From NCBI RefSeq assembly GCF_005696555.1, contig NZ_CP040005.1, positions 806,001 to 870,000 on the forward strand: DNA of 64,000 nt, in the 5' to 3' direction. Source of the stretch: Actinomyces sp. oral taxon 171 str. F0337 (GTDB lineage Bacteria > Actinomycetota > Actinomycetes > Actinomycetales > Actinomycetaceae). The translations under genes and the position numbers were made by a program. Every line of letters starts with the position of its first letter. Position 1 is the stretch's first letter. Positions 45,929 through 54,759 of the stretch are shown one piece after another. The notes below the pieces were generated by a model. The model was given only the letters and a program-made list of their open reading frames with translations, was not told the DNA's origin and did no database searches.

Positions 45929-46803
45929 GAAGGTTATTCAGGGGCGTGTGTGGGGGTTTAGGGGTTCGGTGTGTTGAATGGGTGACGGCTCGTTGGTCTG
46001 AGAGAATCAGATTGCTACATGAAACCTCTCAGGAACGAGCCGTCATGGGTAAGGGTATCACGGGCCTGGACAGAACGCAGTTGAGCTGCCTGGTGGAAAT
46101 GGTGCTGGGTGATACTGAGATCTCCTTGGCGCCAAGAATTCTTGGCCCACTGGCCGCGGTGCGGGCGACGTTGATGTATTTGCGCACCAACACCTCCCAG
46201 GAGGCGATCGCCGAGATCATGGGGGTGTCACAGCCGACGATCTCGCGGGCGATCTCGGTGGTCACCCGGATCATCGCCAGGGTCTTGGGGCCTGTGCTGA
46301 CGACCGTCGAGGAGGTCCCCCATGGGGGCGTGCACATCATCGACGGTACGCTCCTGGCGTGCTGGAGCTGGAAGGATCGGACGGACCTGTGGTCGGGCAA
46401 GCACAAGCGCACCGGCCTGAGCCTGCAAGTGCTGGTCAGCCCCGCCGGGCGCCTGCGGTGGGCCTCAGACCCGCTACCGGGGGCCACCCACGACACCAAG
46501 GCCATCACCACCTCCGGTCTCTTGGAGGAGATCGACCCCTCCTGCTGCATCGCCGATAAAGGCGACATCGGAACCGGGGTTCTCACCCCCTACAAGAAAC
46601 CTCCCAACAGTGAGCTCACCAAGGCCCAGAAGCAGGCCAACAAATCCCTAAATGAAATCCGGTATGTCGTGGAGAGAACCATCGCGCACATCAAATCCTG
46701 GAAGATCCTGGCCCACGACTACAGGCGCCCCCTGCACACCTTCAAAGAAACTATCACAGCCACCCTAGCCCTCTACGCCTACACCAACCCCTGAATAACC
46801 TTC
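45929..46803 (+). mobile_element. IS5-like insertion sequence, copy 2 (875 bp)
   Basis: It is bounded by GAAGGTTATTCAGGGG (45929-45944) and its complement (46788-46803); the outermost G/C adds a 17th matching base. It is in inverted orientation relative to copy 1. Its right end abuts codon TGG of a truncated gene at 46805. Confidence 0.9.
46045..46794 (+). CDS. IS5-like transposase, intact
   Basis: A 249-residue DDE transposase. The helix-turn-helix is SQEAIAEIMGVSQPTISRAI. The first Asp is in HIIDGTLLACW and the second in GATHDTKAITTSGLLEE; the Glu-containing helix is VVERTIAHIKSWKIL. This order fits the HTH plus DDE_Tnp_4 type of the IS5 family. ATG 46045 is chosen because it begins the conserved part. 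An in-frame GTG at 45946 would add 33 residues from the IS end. It is probably able to mobilise both IS copies. Confidence 0.88.
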   Translation: MGKGITGLDRTQLSCLVEMVLGDTEISLAPRILGPLAAVRATLMYLRTNTSQEAIAEIMGVSQPTISRAISVVTRIIARVLGPVLTTVEEVPHGGVHIIDGTLLACWSWKDRTDLWSGKHKRTGLSLQVLVSPAGRLRWASDPLPGATHDTKAITTSGLLEEIDPSCCIADKGDIGTGVLTPYKKPPNSELTKAQKQANKSLNEIRYVVERTIAHIKSWKILAHDYRRPLHTFKETITATLALYAYTNP

Positions 46804-46804
46804 C

Positions 46805-47701
46805 TGGCAGTTCCGTGACCCCGAGGCTAATGAGCCGTCCGATAGTGCCTTCGCGGTGCAGCGGTTCTTTGCCTTTGTTAGTCTTCTGGTGATTGTGGGT
46901 GGTGCATTCTTTTTTGTGTCGGCATCGCACAGGAATGCGAGTGACCGCGCAACGGATGATGTCTCTCCTCATGTGTACCCAAACATTTATTCTTCGAGCG
47001 ATGGTGAGGATAGTGATGGATATGCCGAGACGACCGTGACTTCGTCTCCGGTTGATCCTTTCCCGTCAGCTTCTTCGACTGCCGTGGGATCTGGGGAGCC
47101 GGTTGTCCTTTTCAAGCCGGTTCTCGAGGGTGCGGCCGGTGAGCAGAAATCGGACTCTTCGGTCAGCATCGGCATCGACGCCTTCTATTACTCTTGGCTG
47201 CCCGGAAACCATCCGCGTGCCTTCGCTGCGGCAAGCGTCGTCGACTCCAAGGTCGCCTTGGGGACGCTCGATCCCGCCCAAGCGACCACGGCCAGTGGTG
47301 GAGAATCGGCATTGGGCGAGGGGACTGCGATTATTGTCCGGATGACAAAGGCGGTGTGCGCCGTCACGTCGGTATCGGTCGAAGAGTATGAGCAGGGCAT
47401 TCAGATCGCTGTCCATGGGGTCACCGATCCGGCCCGCTGCGGGCAGACAACCGAGGGCGCTTACGTCGCCATCCCGCTCACCGATGAGCAGGTGGCGAAG
47501 GCGCGCAGCTACGAGGCTCCCGCCTACCATCCTCTGGACGACTCCGAGCTGAAGTACGGGTGGCAGAGTTCCCCCGAAGGGGAGTACAGCCCGACCATCT
47601 TCCAGGCTCGTAGCCGTGCCAAGCTCTCCGAGGTATGGCAGTCAGAGGAGACAGACCGCCAGCTGACACCTCATGTGCTTCTGCCTCGCAGCGCTGGTTA
47701 A
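46805..47701 (+). pseudogene. 5'-truncated paralogue of the 49071 gene
   Basis: The reading frame is open from the IS edge: W-QFRDPEANEPSD matches WKYRDPDANEPSE of the intact paralogue at 49071-50114. The rest runs in parallel (DPFPSASS with DPFSSAVA, TLDPAQATT, RCGQTTEGAYVAIPLTDEQV). The first 29 residues, including the first membrane helix, are lost. GTG 46856 could still start a 281-residue protein with one membrane segment (FFAFVSLLVIVGGAFFFV), but no good ribosome site is seen. Loss is due to the IS copy 2 boundary. Confidence 0.75.
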
Positions 47702-47715
47702 AGAGCGCCGGCTGG

Positions 47716-48720
47716 TCAGGCGAGCTCACCGGTGACCAGGCGGACGAGGTCTCGGCGCGCCCGGCGTCCCTCCGGGGTGGGGAACATCGGGTAGACGTGG
47801 TTGAGGTTCTCGCCGACGTGCAGCGTTGAGTCCACCCCGGCCTCCAGGAGCTTGGCGTGGAAGAGCGTGCTGTCCGGCAGGAAAATCTCTCGGGTCCCCA
47901 CGAAGGTCGTCACCTTCTTCAGACCTGACAGGTCACCGTAGATGGGGGAGAGGTGCCAGTCGGTCAGCGGGGTGCCGCCCGCCCAGGAACGGCCGATCTC
48001 AGTGAGGGGCTCGGGCGCCATGAGCGGGTCGGCGTCGACGTAGTCGGCGATATCCGGGTTGGTGTTGGTGATGTCGACCCAGGGGGAGATGAGGGCGAGC
48101 TCATCGGGCTGGGCCTCACCCGCCTCGGCCAGGGACAGGGAGATGACTGCCGCCAGGCCCCCGCCCGCACTGTCCCCCATGAGGATGATCCGCTTACCCG
48201 GGTTCTCCGCGACCGTGCGCCGATAGAGGTCCAGCACCAACCGGTGCGCCTCGGACCAGGTGTGGTGGGGCGTCAGCGGGTAGAGCGGCATGACGACGTC
48301 GGCCCCCGTCCTGCGGGCCAGGTGATCGACCAGCCAGGCGTGCGCCGAGACCGCCGTCGAGATGTAGCCGCCGCCGTGCAGGTAGATGATGACCGCGCTC
48401 GACGGTGTCCGCGGGTAGACGTGGTAGACGGGCATGCCGGAGTTATCTCGCCGCTCCAGGTCGTAGAAGAAGCGTCCCCAGGCGGGGAAGGTGACGGAGC
48501 GCGCAGGTTCGGGGCGGCTGGCCAGGCGGGCGATCCGCTCGGTGATCGGCCTGCACGCGTTCAGCGCCTTGACCGGCCGGGTTCCGTACTCCGCCAGGCT
48601 CGCCGCGGCCGAGCGGCCATAGCGCTTGCGGGAGTAAAGGCTGAAGGCCCCCACCGTCAGGCCCACGCCGGCCACGCCGACGGCGATCCTGCTCCCGCTT
48701 AGTCTCCTGGGCGCCTTCAT
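47716..48720 (-). CDS. Alpha/beta hydrolase, hormone-sensitive-lipase-type esterase
   Basis: A 334-residue esterase. The oxyanion-hole motif is IIYLHGGGYIST, the nucleophile Ser is in LMGDSAGGGLAAV, and the Asp/His pair is expected near EIFLPDSTLF and GENLNHVYPMF. An N-terminal hydrophobic stretch (GSRIAVGVAGVGLTVGAFSL) may anchor it in the membrane. It hydrolyses short acyl esters; the substrate is unknown. ATG 48720 has AGGAGG upstream. It lies between the truncated and intact copies of an unrelated paralogous pair, on the opposite strand. Confidence 0.85.
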   Translation of the reverse strand: MKAPRRLSGSRIAVGVAGVGLTVGAFSLYSRKRYGRSAAASLAEYGTRPVKALNACRPITERIARLASRPEPARSVTFPAWGRFFYDLERRDNSGMPVYHVYPRTPSSAVIIYLHGGGYISTAVSAHAWLVDHLARRTGADVVMPLYPLTPHHTWSEAHRLVLDLYRRTVAENPGKRIILMGDSAGGGLAAVISLSLAEAGEAQPDELALISPWVDITNTNPDIADYVDADPLMAPEPLTEIGRSWAGGTPLTDWHLSPIYGDLSGLKKVTTFVGTREIFLPDSTLFHAKLLEAGVDSTLHVGENLNHVYPMFPTPEGRRARRDLVRLVTGELA

Positions 48721-48953
48721 GAATCCTCCTCTTCGCAGGGCCTCGAACGCTGTCCGAAGAGTTCTCCGGATCCGGCGGCCGCCTCACTCATCGTAAGCGC
48801 CAGAGTCCCGCGACGGTGGGGTGAGTCCAGCTCGTTCACTCCGTGCGGAGTTGGGGTGCGGCTGGGAGGGGAGCACTGCGAGGCCGGGCGGTCCCCCTCG
48901 GGCCACCGACGGTGGTGGGCGGGCACGGCAGAACGGCGAGGGGGTGGAAACCT

Positions 48954-48990
48954 GACGTCCAGATGGTCGGATTGCAATATAGTGGACGTC
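48954..48990. promoter_or_regulatory. GACGTCCA inverted repeat around a -10 element
   Basis: GACGTCCA (48954-48961) and TGGACGTC (48983-48990) are perfectly inverted with 21 bp between. TATAGT at 48978-48983 inside the repeat could be the -10 of the gene starting at 49071. The rest of the 350-bp gap 48721-49070 shows nothing else. Confidence 0.45.
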
Positions 48991-49070
48991 CGGTAGCGCT
49001 GATCTGGTTAGTGCTGTTTGATTGAATGCGATCTTGAGTGAGGTGTCTTCCTGTGGGTGGAGCGCAGTTG

Positions 49071-50114
49071 ATGCTTATCCTGTTGGCTATTGTTATGGCA
49101 TTGCTGGGATTGTGGCAGATGGTCAACCCGAGAGGGAATTGGCGGGCGACGGAAGGGTGGAAATATCGTGACCCCGATGCTAATGAGCCCTCCGAGGTCT
49201 CGTATGGTTTACGGAGTCTCGGGGGTCTGTTTACCATCGTGATGGCGGCGGTTCTGGCTGGATTAGGTATGCAATCAGGCAGTCTGGGGGTGTCGAAATC
49301 GGGGAGCTCTGCTGATGATACGTATTCTGGTCCTTGCCCTCCCTATATGGTGGGTTGCTATAGCGATGATTCCTCCCCGGCTCCTCGTCCTACTGCTTCG
49401 GGGAAGACCGTGGATCCTTTCTCCTCGGCTGTGGCGAGCCCGGTCGCCGGTGGGGAGCCCGTCACTCTCTTCACCCCGGTGGTTGAAGGTGAGGTCCAGC
49501 GCGATCAGTCGGACTCCTCGAAGCAAATCGGAGTCAAGCCGGTCTACTACCCGTGGACTGCGAGTGATCAGCCCGCAGCCTTCGCCTCCGCCGCGGTCAT
49601 CAACTCCAAGATCGCCTTGGCCACCCTCGATCCGGCGCAGGCGACAACCCAGGGGGCTGGAGCCGGCGTGCTGGGGGAGAGGACCTACATCGTGGTCCAG
49701 CTCAGCCAGCCCGCCTGTGCGATCACGTCGGCCAGTGCCTCCCTGTCGAATGATCAAACCTACATCTCGATCTCGGTCTACGGGCTCTCCGACCTCAGTC
49801 GCTGCGGACAGCCGACCGAGGGCGCTTACGTCGCTATCCCTCTCAGTGACGAGCTGGTCCAGGCGGCACGGAACTACCAGGCGCCTGTGTACCATCCGCT
49901 GGCGCCGACGACGTCTCCATCCGGAGCCTCCGGGCACACGTCGGACCCGACTCCTGGAAACGCCTGGTCAAGCGCGTCCAACCACGGCGACTATAAGCCG
50001 ACTATTTTCCGATCCGAAAGGCGGGGAGAGTTCACCGAGATATGGAAGGACCCTGTCACCGATGCTGATATTGATCGCGATACGCTCGTCCCCTGGGTCG
50101 CTCCCGGCTCATAG
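49071..50114 (+). CDS. Membrane-anchored protein with DUF6199-like N terminus
   Basis: A 347-residue protein. The first helix is LILLAIVMALLGLWQMV, followed by NPRGNWRATEGWKYRDPDAN EPSE and a second helix (LFTIVMAAVLAGLGM). This N-terminal arrangement resembles a small actinobacterial domain I associate with DUF6199, from memory. The remaining 270 residues are probably extracytoplasmic and contain TLDPAQATTQGAG and RCGQPTEGAYVAIPLSDELV. The intact sister of the truncated gene at 46805. The function is unknown. ATG 49071 has GGTGGAG upstream. Confidence 0.7.
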   Translation: MLILLAIVMALLGLWQMVNPRGNWRATEGWKYRDPDANEPSEVSYGLRSLGGLFTIVMAAVLAGLGMQSGSLGVSKSGSSADDTYSGPCPPYMVGCYSDDSSPAPRPTASGKTVDPFSSAVASPVAGGEPVTLFTPVVEGEVQRDQSDSSKQIGVKPVYYPWTASDQPAAFASAAVINSKIALATLDPAQATTQGAGAGVLGERTYIVVQLSQPACAITSASASLSNDQTYISISVYGLSDLSRCGQPTEGAYVAIPLSDELVQAARNYQAPVYHPLAPTTSPSGASGHTSDPTPGNAWSSASNHGDYKPTIFRSERRGEFTEIWKDPVTDADIDRDTLVPWVAPGS

Positions 50115-50164
50115 TGAGCCGTATCGTGGGCATTTTGTCACGACACGTCCTGGAGTAGCTGCGT

Positions 50165-52684
50165 ATGGACACCCATGAGACCGACCACCTCGCCGCCGTC
50201 CGCGCTCTCGCCCCCGAGTGCATGGTGCTGCTGCGCTCCGACGACGCCTTCCCCCTGACTGAGCCGGGCGAGATCGCCCTGTTCGGCTCCGGTGCGCGGC
50301 ACACCATCAAGGGCGGCACCGGCAGCGGAGACGTCAACTCCCGCCACGTCACCACCATCGAGGAGGGCCTGGAGGCGGCCGGCTTCACCATCGTCACCCG
50401 GCCCTGGCTGGAGGCCTACGACCGTGTCCGAGCTCAGGCCCACCAGGACTTCATCGCCGATATCAGGGCCGAGGCCGCCAAGCGCGGCGTCCCCGCCATC
50501 ATGGTCGGCATGGGCTCGGTCATGCCCGAGCCGGAGTACACGATCCCCCTCGATATCCAGGCCGACACCGACCCGCGTACAGCCGTCTACGTCCTGGCCC
50601 GAACCTCTGGGGAAGGCAGTGACCGCAGCCCCGAGGCCGGAGACCTCAGGCTCACCGACACCGAGATCCGTGACATCCTCGCCCTCAATGGGCGCTTCGA
50701 GCGGTTCCTCCTCGTGCTCAACGTGGGCGGCGTCGTCGACCTCAGCCCGCTGGGCGACGTTGCCAACATCCTCCTGCTCTCCCAGCTCGGCGCGACCGTC
50801 GGCGACGCCTTCACCGACGTTCTTCTGGGGCGGGCCTACCCCTCCGGAAAGCTCACCACCACCTGGGCCGCCTGGGACGAGGACGACCAGATCGGCGACT
50901 TCGGCGACCCGGACGACACCCACTACCGCGAGGGCATCTACGTCGGCTACCGCCTCTATGACTCAGTCGGCAAGGAACCGCTCGTCCCCTTCGGATTCGG
51001 CCTGGGCTACACGACCTTCGACGTCGAAACCCGCCAGGTGAGCCTTGACGGCGCCCGCGTGAGCATCGATGTCGACGTCACCAACACCGGCGATTACCCG
51101 GGCAAGGAGACCGTCCAGGTCTACGCCAGTGTGCCGGCCGGACACCTCGACCAGCCCCTCCAGGCGCTGGCCGGCTTCACCAAGACCGGTGAGATTGCCC
51201 CCGGCGCCACGGCACGGATCACCGTCGACGTCGACCTGACCGACCTGGCCTCTTATGACGAGGCCACCCGTGCCACGATCCTGGAGGCCGGCCACTACCT
51301 GCTGCGGGTGGGAACCTCCAGCCGGCACCTGAGCCCCGTCGCCGTCGTCGAGCTCGCCCAGGACGCAACCGTGCGATGCCTGGCCGGAGACCTGGGGCAA
51401 CCCGGCTTCACGGACTGGAAGCCCGAGGTCCCGGCGGTCCTCGACATCCCGACTGGCCTGCCGGTGCTCGACGTCGACCCGGCCCACCTGCGCCGGTCGG
51501 ACGTCGCCAAGCCCACTGAGCAGGCCGCGCCGGAGGACTTCAGCCAGGCCCTCACCCAGGCCCGGGGGCTCTCCGACGACGAGCTCATCCATACCGTTCT
51601 GGGGGACTACCGCAGCGGCGAGGAGTCCGGCTCCATCGTCGGGGCGTCCTCTACCACCGTCATCGGTGCGGCGGGCCAGACCACCACCCGGATCCCCGGA
51701 CTGCCCAGCATCATCATGGCTGACGGCCCCGCTGGCCTGCGCCTGGCCCCCACCTACGGCGTCGACGCCGAGGGCCCCTTCTCCCTGAGAGACTCCAGCC
51801 TGCCCGCCACCTTCCTCGAGCTCATGGACGATGCCGGACGCGAGGCCCTCGGCATCGCCGACGAGCCCGAACCCCGCGAACCCGCCGAGATCCGCGAGCA
51901 GTACACCACCGCCATCCCCATCGGCACCGCGCTCGCCCAGTCCTGGAACCCGGCACTCGCCGAGAGTCTCGGCGACGTCGTCGGAGCCGAGATGGAGCGC
52001 TTCGGCATCCACCTCTGGCTCGCCCCCGCCTTCAACCTGCACCGCAGCGTCTTGTGCGGACGCAACTTCGAGTACCTCTCCGAGGACCCGCTGCTGGCCG
52101 GACGCATCGCCGCCGGCATCACCCGCGGCGTCCAGGCCCGCCCGGGGCGGGGCGTGACCATCAAGCATCTGGCCTGCAACAACCAGGAGACCAACCGCCT
52201 CAACTCCAACAGCCGGGTCAGCCCCCGAGCCCTGCGCGACCTCTACCTGCGCGCCTTCGAGATCTGCGTACGCCAGGCCCGGCCCGCCGCCGTCATGACC
52301 TCCTACAACCTCATCAACGGCGTCCACACATCCGAGTCGGCCCAGCTGCTCGAGGTGATCCTGCGCCAGGAGTGGGCCTTCGACGGCCTGGTCATGACCG
52401 ACTGGGTCGTCGACGGCATGACCCGCAGCGACATGAAGCACCCGCGTGCCACCGCAGCCGCCACCATCAAGGCCGGCAACGAGCTCTTCATGCCCGGAGG
52501 CGAGACGGACCGGGAGGACCTCCTGGCAGCCCTGGAGCGGGGGAGCGAAGGCGGAGGTGGCGAGTCAGACTGCGATGCCGAGCCGGTCGACGGCGCTGTC
52601 GGCCTGACGCGCGCCGAGCTCGAGAAGCAGGCCGCCCGCGTCATCCACGCGGCTCGGAGGATAGCCACGATCTCGACATCCTGA
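50165..52684 (+). CDS. Glycoside hydrolase family 3, domain-swapped order
   Basis: An 839-residue cytoplasmic glycosidase, probably a beta-glucosidase or related enzyme. The domain order is reversed compared with common GH3 proteins. The GH3 C-terminal-type domain comes first (IALFGSGARHTIKGGTGSGDVN to VGYRLYDS, residues about 35-280, quoted in part). An Fn3-like domain follows (VSIDVDVTNTGDYPGKETVQVY). The catalytic (alpha/beta)8 domain comes last (PSIIMADGPAGLR to about residue 820). The nucleophile is Asp746 in VMTDWVVDG, and KHLACNNQETNR is the substrate-binding motif. No signal peptide is present. Confidence 0.88.
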   Translation: MDTHETDHLAAVRALAPECMVLLRSDDAFPLTEPGEIALFGSGARHTIKGGTGSGDVNSRHVTTIEEGLEAAGFTIVTRPWLEAYDRVRAQAHQDFIADIRAEAAKRGVPAIMVGMGSVMPEPEYTIPLDIQADTDPRTAVYVLARTSGEGSDRSPEAGDLRLTDTEIRDILALNGRFERFLLVLNVGGVVDLSPLGDVANILLLSQLGATVGDAFTDVLLGRAYPSGKLTTTWAAWDEDDQIGDFGDPDDTHYREGIYVGYRLYDSVGKEPLVPFGFGLGYTTFDVETRQVSLDGARVSIDVDVTNTGDYPGKETVQVYASVPAGHLDQPLQALAGFTKTGEIAPGATARITVDVDLTDLASYDEATRATILEAGHYLLRVGTSSRHLSPVAVVELAQDATVRCLAGDLGQPGFTDWKPEVPAVLDIPTGLPVLDVDPAHLRRSDVAKPTEQAAPEDFSQALTQARGLSDDELIHTVLGDYRSGEESGSIVGASSTTVIGAAGQTTTRIPGLPSIIMADGPAGLRLAPTYGVDAEGPFSLRDSSLPATFLELMDDAGREALGIADEPEPREPAEIREQYTTAIPIGTALAQSWNPALAESLGDVVGAEMERFGIHLWLAPAFNLHRSVLCGRNFEYLSEDPLLAGRIAAGITRGVQARPGRGVTIKHLACNNQETNRLNSNSRVSPRALRDLYLRAFEICVRQARPAAVMTSYNLINGVHTSESAQLLEVILRQEWAFDGLVMTDWVVDGMTRSDMKHPRATAAATIKAGNELFMPGGETDREDLLAALERGSEGGGGESDCDAEPVDGAVGLTRAELEKQAARVIHAARRIATISTS

Positions 52685-52695
52685 TGCTCGTGCTG

Positions 52696-52727
52696 TAGAA
52701 TTAATCGAAGGATTTAGCAGCAGGAGG
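52696..52727 (+). promoter_or_regulatory. -10 and ribosome site of the Phd/ParE module
   Basis: TAGAAT at 52696-52701 is a good -10 element, and AGGAGG follows within 30 bases, just before ATG 52733. Confidence 0.45.
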
Positions 52728-52732
52728 ATGTT

Positions 52733-53002
52733 ATGCCGACGATCAAGCCAGTATCAGATCTGAGGAGCTACACCGACGTTCTCAAGGATGTTGCGGAGGA
52801 CTCGCCTGTTTTCCTCACCAAGAATGGTCATGGGAGGTACGTCCTTCTCGATATGAAGGACTATGACCGCATTAAGGCGGGTCGTCGTCTCCTCCGAGAG
52901 GTCGAGGCGGGCCGGATTTCTGGTGAGGAGCAAGGGTGGGTTAGTGCTGCAGACGTGCGTGCGCACTTCGTCGCACGGCGGGATTCCGCCCATGAGTGCT
53001 GA
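52733..53002 (+). CDS. Phd/YefM-family antitoxin
   Basis: An 89-residue protein. The N-terminal dimer and DNA-binding part reads IKPVSDLRSYTDVLKDV, followed by SPVFLTKNGHGRYVLLDMKDY, diagnostic of Phd/YefM. The C-terminal tail is the toxin-binding segment. It overlaps the toxin gene by 11 bp, indicating coupling, and probably autoregulates the operon. Confidence 0.88.
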   Translation: MPTIKPVSDLRSYTDVLKDVAEDSPVFLTKNGHGRYVLLDMKDYDRIKAGRRLLREVEAGRISGEEQGWVSAADVRAHFVARRDSAHEC

Positions 53003-53309
53003 GATCGTCTACTCCACTGATGCTCTCATTGATCTTGATGAGGCCTGGGATTTCACGGTTGAGATCTCCGGTGACCCGGACTTAGCGTTTCAGCAGGTGG
53101 ATGCCCTGCTTGAGGCGGTCGAAGGGGCTCGTAGCTACCCGTTGGCCGGGAGTAGGTTGGATGTTGTTGTTGGCACGCCAACTGACAGTCGCTATGTTGT
53201 GGCTGGTCGTCTGCTGGCTGTTTACAGCATTGAAGAGCACTTCATTCGGGTGGATCGGATCTTCGATGCTCGGCAGGATTGGGTCTCTGTGCTCGTCCGG
53301 CGTGGCTGA
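52992..53309 (+). CDS. RelE/ParE-family toxin
   Basis: A 105-residue toxin. VYSTDALIDLDEAWDFTVEI is the ParE-like N-terminal helix pair. RYVVAGRLLAVYSIEEHFIRVDRIFDARQDW is the C-terminal beta-sheet with the conserved Arg/Asp segment (quoted here in part as VDRIFDARQDW). It targets either ribosome-bound mRNA or DNA gyrase; the sequence does not decide which. The start ATG 52992 lies inside the antitoxin gene. Confidence 0.85.
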   Translation: MSAEIVYSTDALIDLDEAWDFTVEISGDPDLAFQQVDALLEAVEGARSYPLAGSRLDVVVGTPTDSRYVVAGRLLAVYSIEEHFIRVDRIFDARQDWVSVLVRRG

Positions 53310-53405
53310 GATCCCGTGTTCTGGGAGGACTGCTGTGGCCTGTCGCTGGGGCAGCGAACGTGACATGCTCGGCTGAGCCGCCCGCACTGCACAAGGAGTC
53401 CCTCC

Positions 53406-54186
53406 ATGGCGCTGACACCTCAAGCACGTGAGACCTTCACCAGGCTGTTCGGGGTGGAGCCCCAACCCCACCCCACGGACCCCGAGCTGTTCGACATCCT
53501 CCAGAACGGGATCTTCGACGAGGCCTTCTCCACCGGAGTCCTCACCGACGTCGAGCGCGAGCTGCTCACCATCACCGCCCTGACCTCCATGCAGACCCTC
53601 CCGCAGCTGAGGGCTCACGTGGGCGCCGCCCTCAACATCGGCACCAGCCCGCTCCAGCTGCGCGAGACCATCTACCAGTGCGCCCCCCTACATCGGCTTC
53701 CCCAAGACCCTCAACGCCATCGACATCGCCAACGGGGTCTTCGAGGCCAACGACATCTCCCTGCCCCTGGAGAACGCCGGCGCCGTCGACGCCACTGACC
53801 CCCGTGCCCGAGAGCAGGCCGGCGCCGCCATCCAGGCACCGCTGTACGGCAACGAGGTCAAGGAGGTCTTCTCCGCCCTGCCCGAGCCCTTCGATGAGTT
53901 CGTGCCCCACCTGCTGACCTCCTCCGCCTTCGGCGACTTCGCCACCCGCGGCGGGCTCGACGTCGCCCAGCGCGAGCTCATCAGCCTCGTGGCCATCGCC
54001 GCCATCGGCGCCACCACCCAGCTGCGCCCGCACGTGGCCGGGGCGATCCGGGCCGGCTCCTCCCCCCAGGAGGTGGCCGCCGCCCTGGTTCAGGTCATGC
54101 CCTACATCGGCGGCCCCTACGCCCTGTCCGGCCTGGTCCTCGTGGCCCGCTACGACGAGAGTGCCTCCGCAGAGGCCTACCGCTGA
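53406..54186 (+). pseudogene. Carboxymuconolactone decarboxylase-family gene with a frameshift
   Basis: Two fragments in different frames together give a 259-residue protein with two CMD/AhpD-like domains. Frame 1 covers 53406 to about 53690 (LFGVEPQPHPTDPELFDIL, LLTITALTSMQTLPQLRAHV, YQCAP). The second frame continues at once with YIGFPKTLNAIDIANGVFE and runs to 54186 with QRELISLVAIAAIGATTQLRPHV. The break lies in a run of six C at about 53683-53688; five would restore the frame. It is either a real mutation, a phase-variable tract or a sequencing error. The enzyme class is gamma-carboxymuconolactone decarboxylase-like, often acting on peroxides or quinones. Confidence 0.8.
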
Positions 54187-54237
54187 GAAGAAGGTCCATG
54201 TGGGCCGGCATCCTCCGCGGTTGTTGTGGGGTGAGTG

Positions 54238-54645
54238 TTAATCAGCGAGATGAGTCTCGCGTAGGGCGGCGATGCGCTTGGCGAGGTCGTCGGGATCTGC
54301 GCTGAGCTTGGGGGCGTTGCGAGAGGTTGACGGGTCGATGCGTGCGCCGAGTCGGCCGAGCTCGATCAGCAGTGGCACCGTCGCCAAGCCTTGCTCGGTC
54401 AACGAGTACCTCCCCTGCTTGCCCCGGGCGACCTCGCTCTTGGTGAGGAAGCCCGCCTCAACCAGGTCGGTCAGTCGGCGGGACAGCACCGGGGCGCTGA
54501 TGCCCTCCTCGCTGCCGGTGAGCAGCTCGCGGAAGGAGCGTCGGTCATGCAGGACGATGTCTCGCAGAATTAGCAGACTCCACCTGTCGCCGAGCATCTC
54601 GAGGCTGCGGTTGATAGGGCAGGCGGAGCGAGGCCGGGGGATCAT
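54238..54645 (-). CDS. HxlR-family transcriptional regulator
   Basis: A 135-residue winged-helix regulator. The family mark is ACPINRSLEMLGDRWSLLILRDI with its N-terminal Cys (quoted in part as CPINRSLEMLGDRWSLLIL), then RRSFRELLTGSEEGISAPVLSRRL and GKQGRYSLTEQG. ATG 54645 has GAAGGG upstream. It is divergent from the quinone oxidoreductase gene and probably represses it in response to aldehydes or quinones; the Cys could be redox-sensing. GTAAC-type half-sites lie between the two genes. Confidence 0.88.
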   Translation of the reverse strand: MIPRPRSACPINRSLEMLGDRWSLLILRDIVLHDRRSFRELLTGSEEGISAPVLSRRLTDLVEAGFLTKSEVARGKQGRYSLTEQGLATVPLLIELGRLGARIDPSTSRNAPKLSADPDDLAKRIAALRETHLAD

Positions 54646-54676
54646 CGTGCGCCCTTCTTCGTGGTAGTTGCATTCT

Positions 54677-54723
54677 GTTACTGGATAGCATATCGTCCAT
54701 CTCAAGTGGTAACACAATGTAAC
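54677..54723. promoter_or_regulatory. GTAAC half-sites between HxlR and oxidoreductase genes
   Basis: GTTAC at 54677-54681 and GTAAC at 54709-54713 and 54719-54723 lie in the 114-bp divergent region. The last two form a direct repeat with a 10-bp period. They are candidates for the HxlR operator. Confidence 0.45.
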
Positions 54724-54759
54724 TAGATGTCTGGTGCTGCGGCACAGGAAGGACACCAC

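Noticed and set aside
43982..46806. CTG at both outer ends of the IS pair as a target-site duplication
   Set aside because: A 3-bp match can be chance, and the flanks belong to two different genes, so a simple single insertion of the composite element is not supported.
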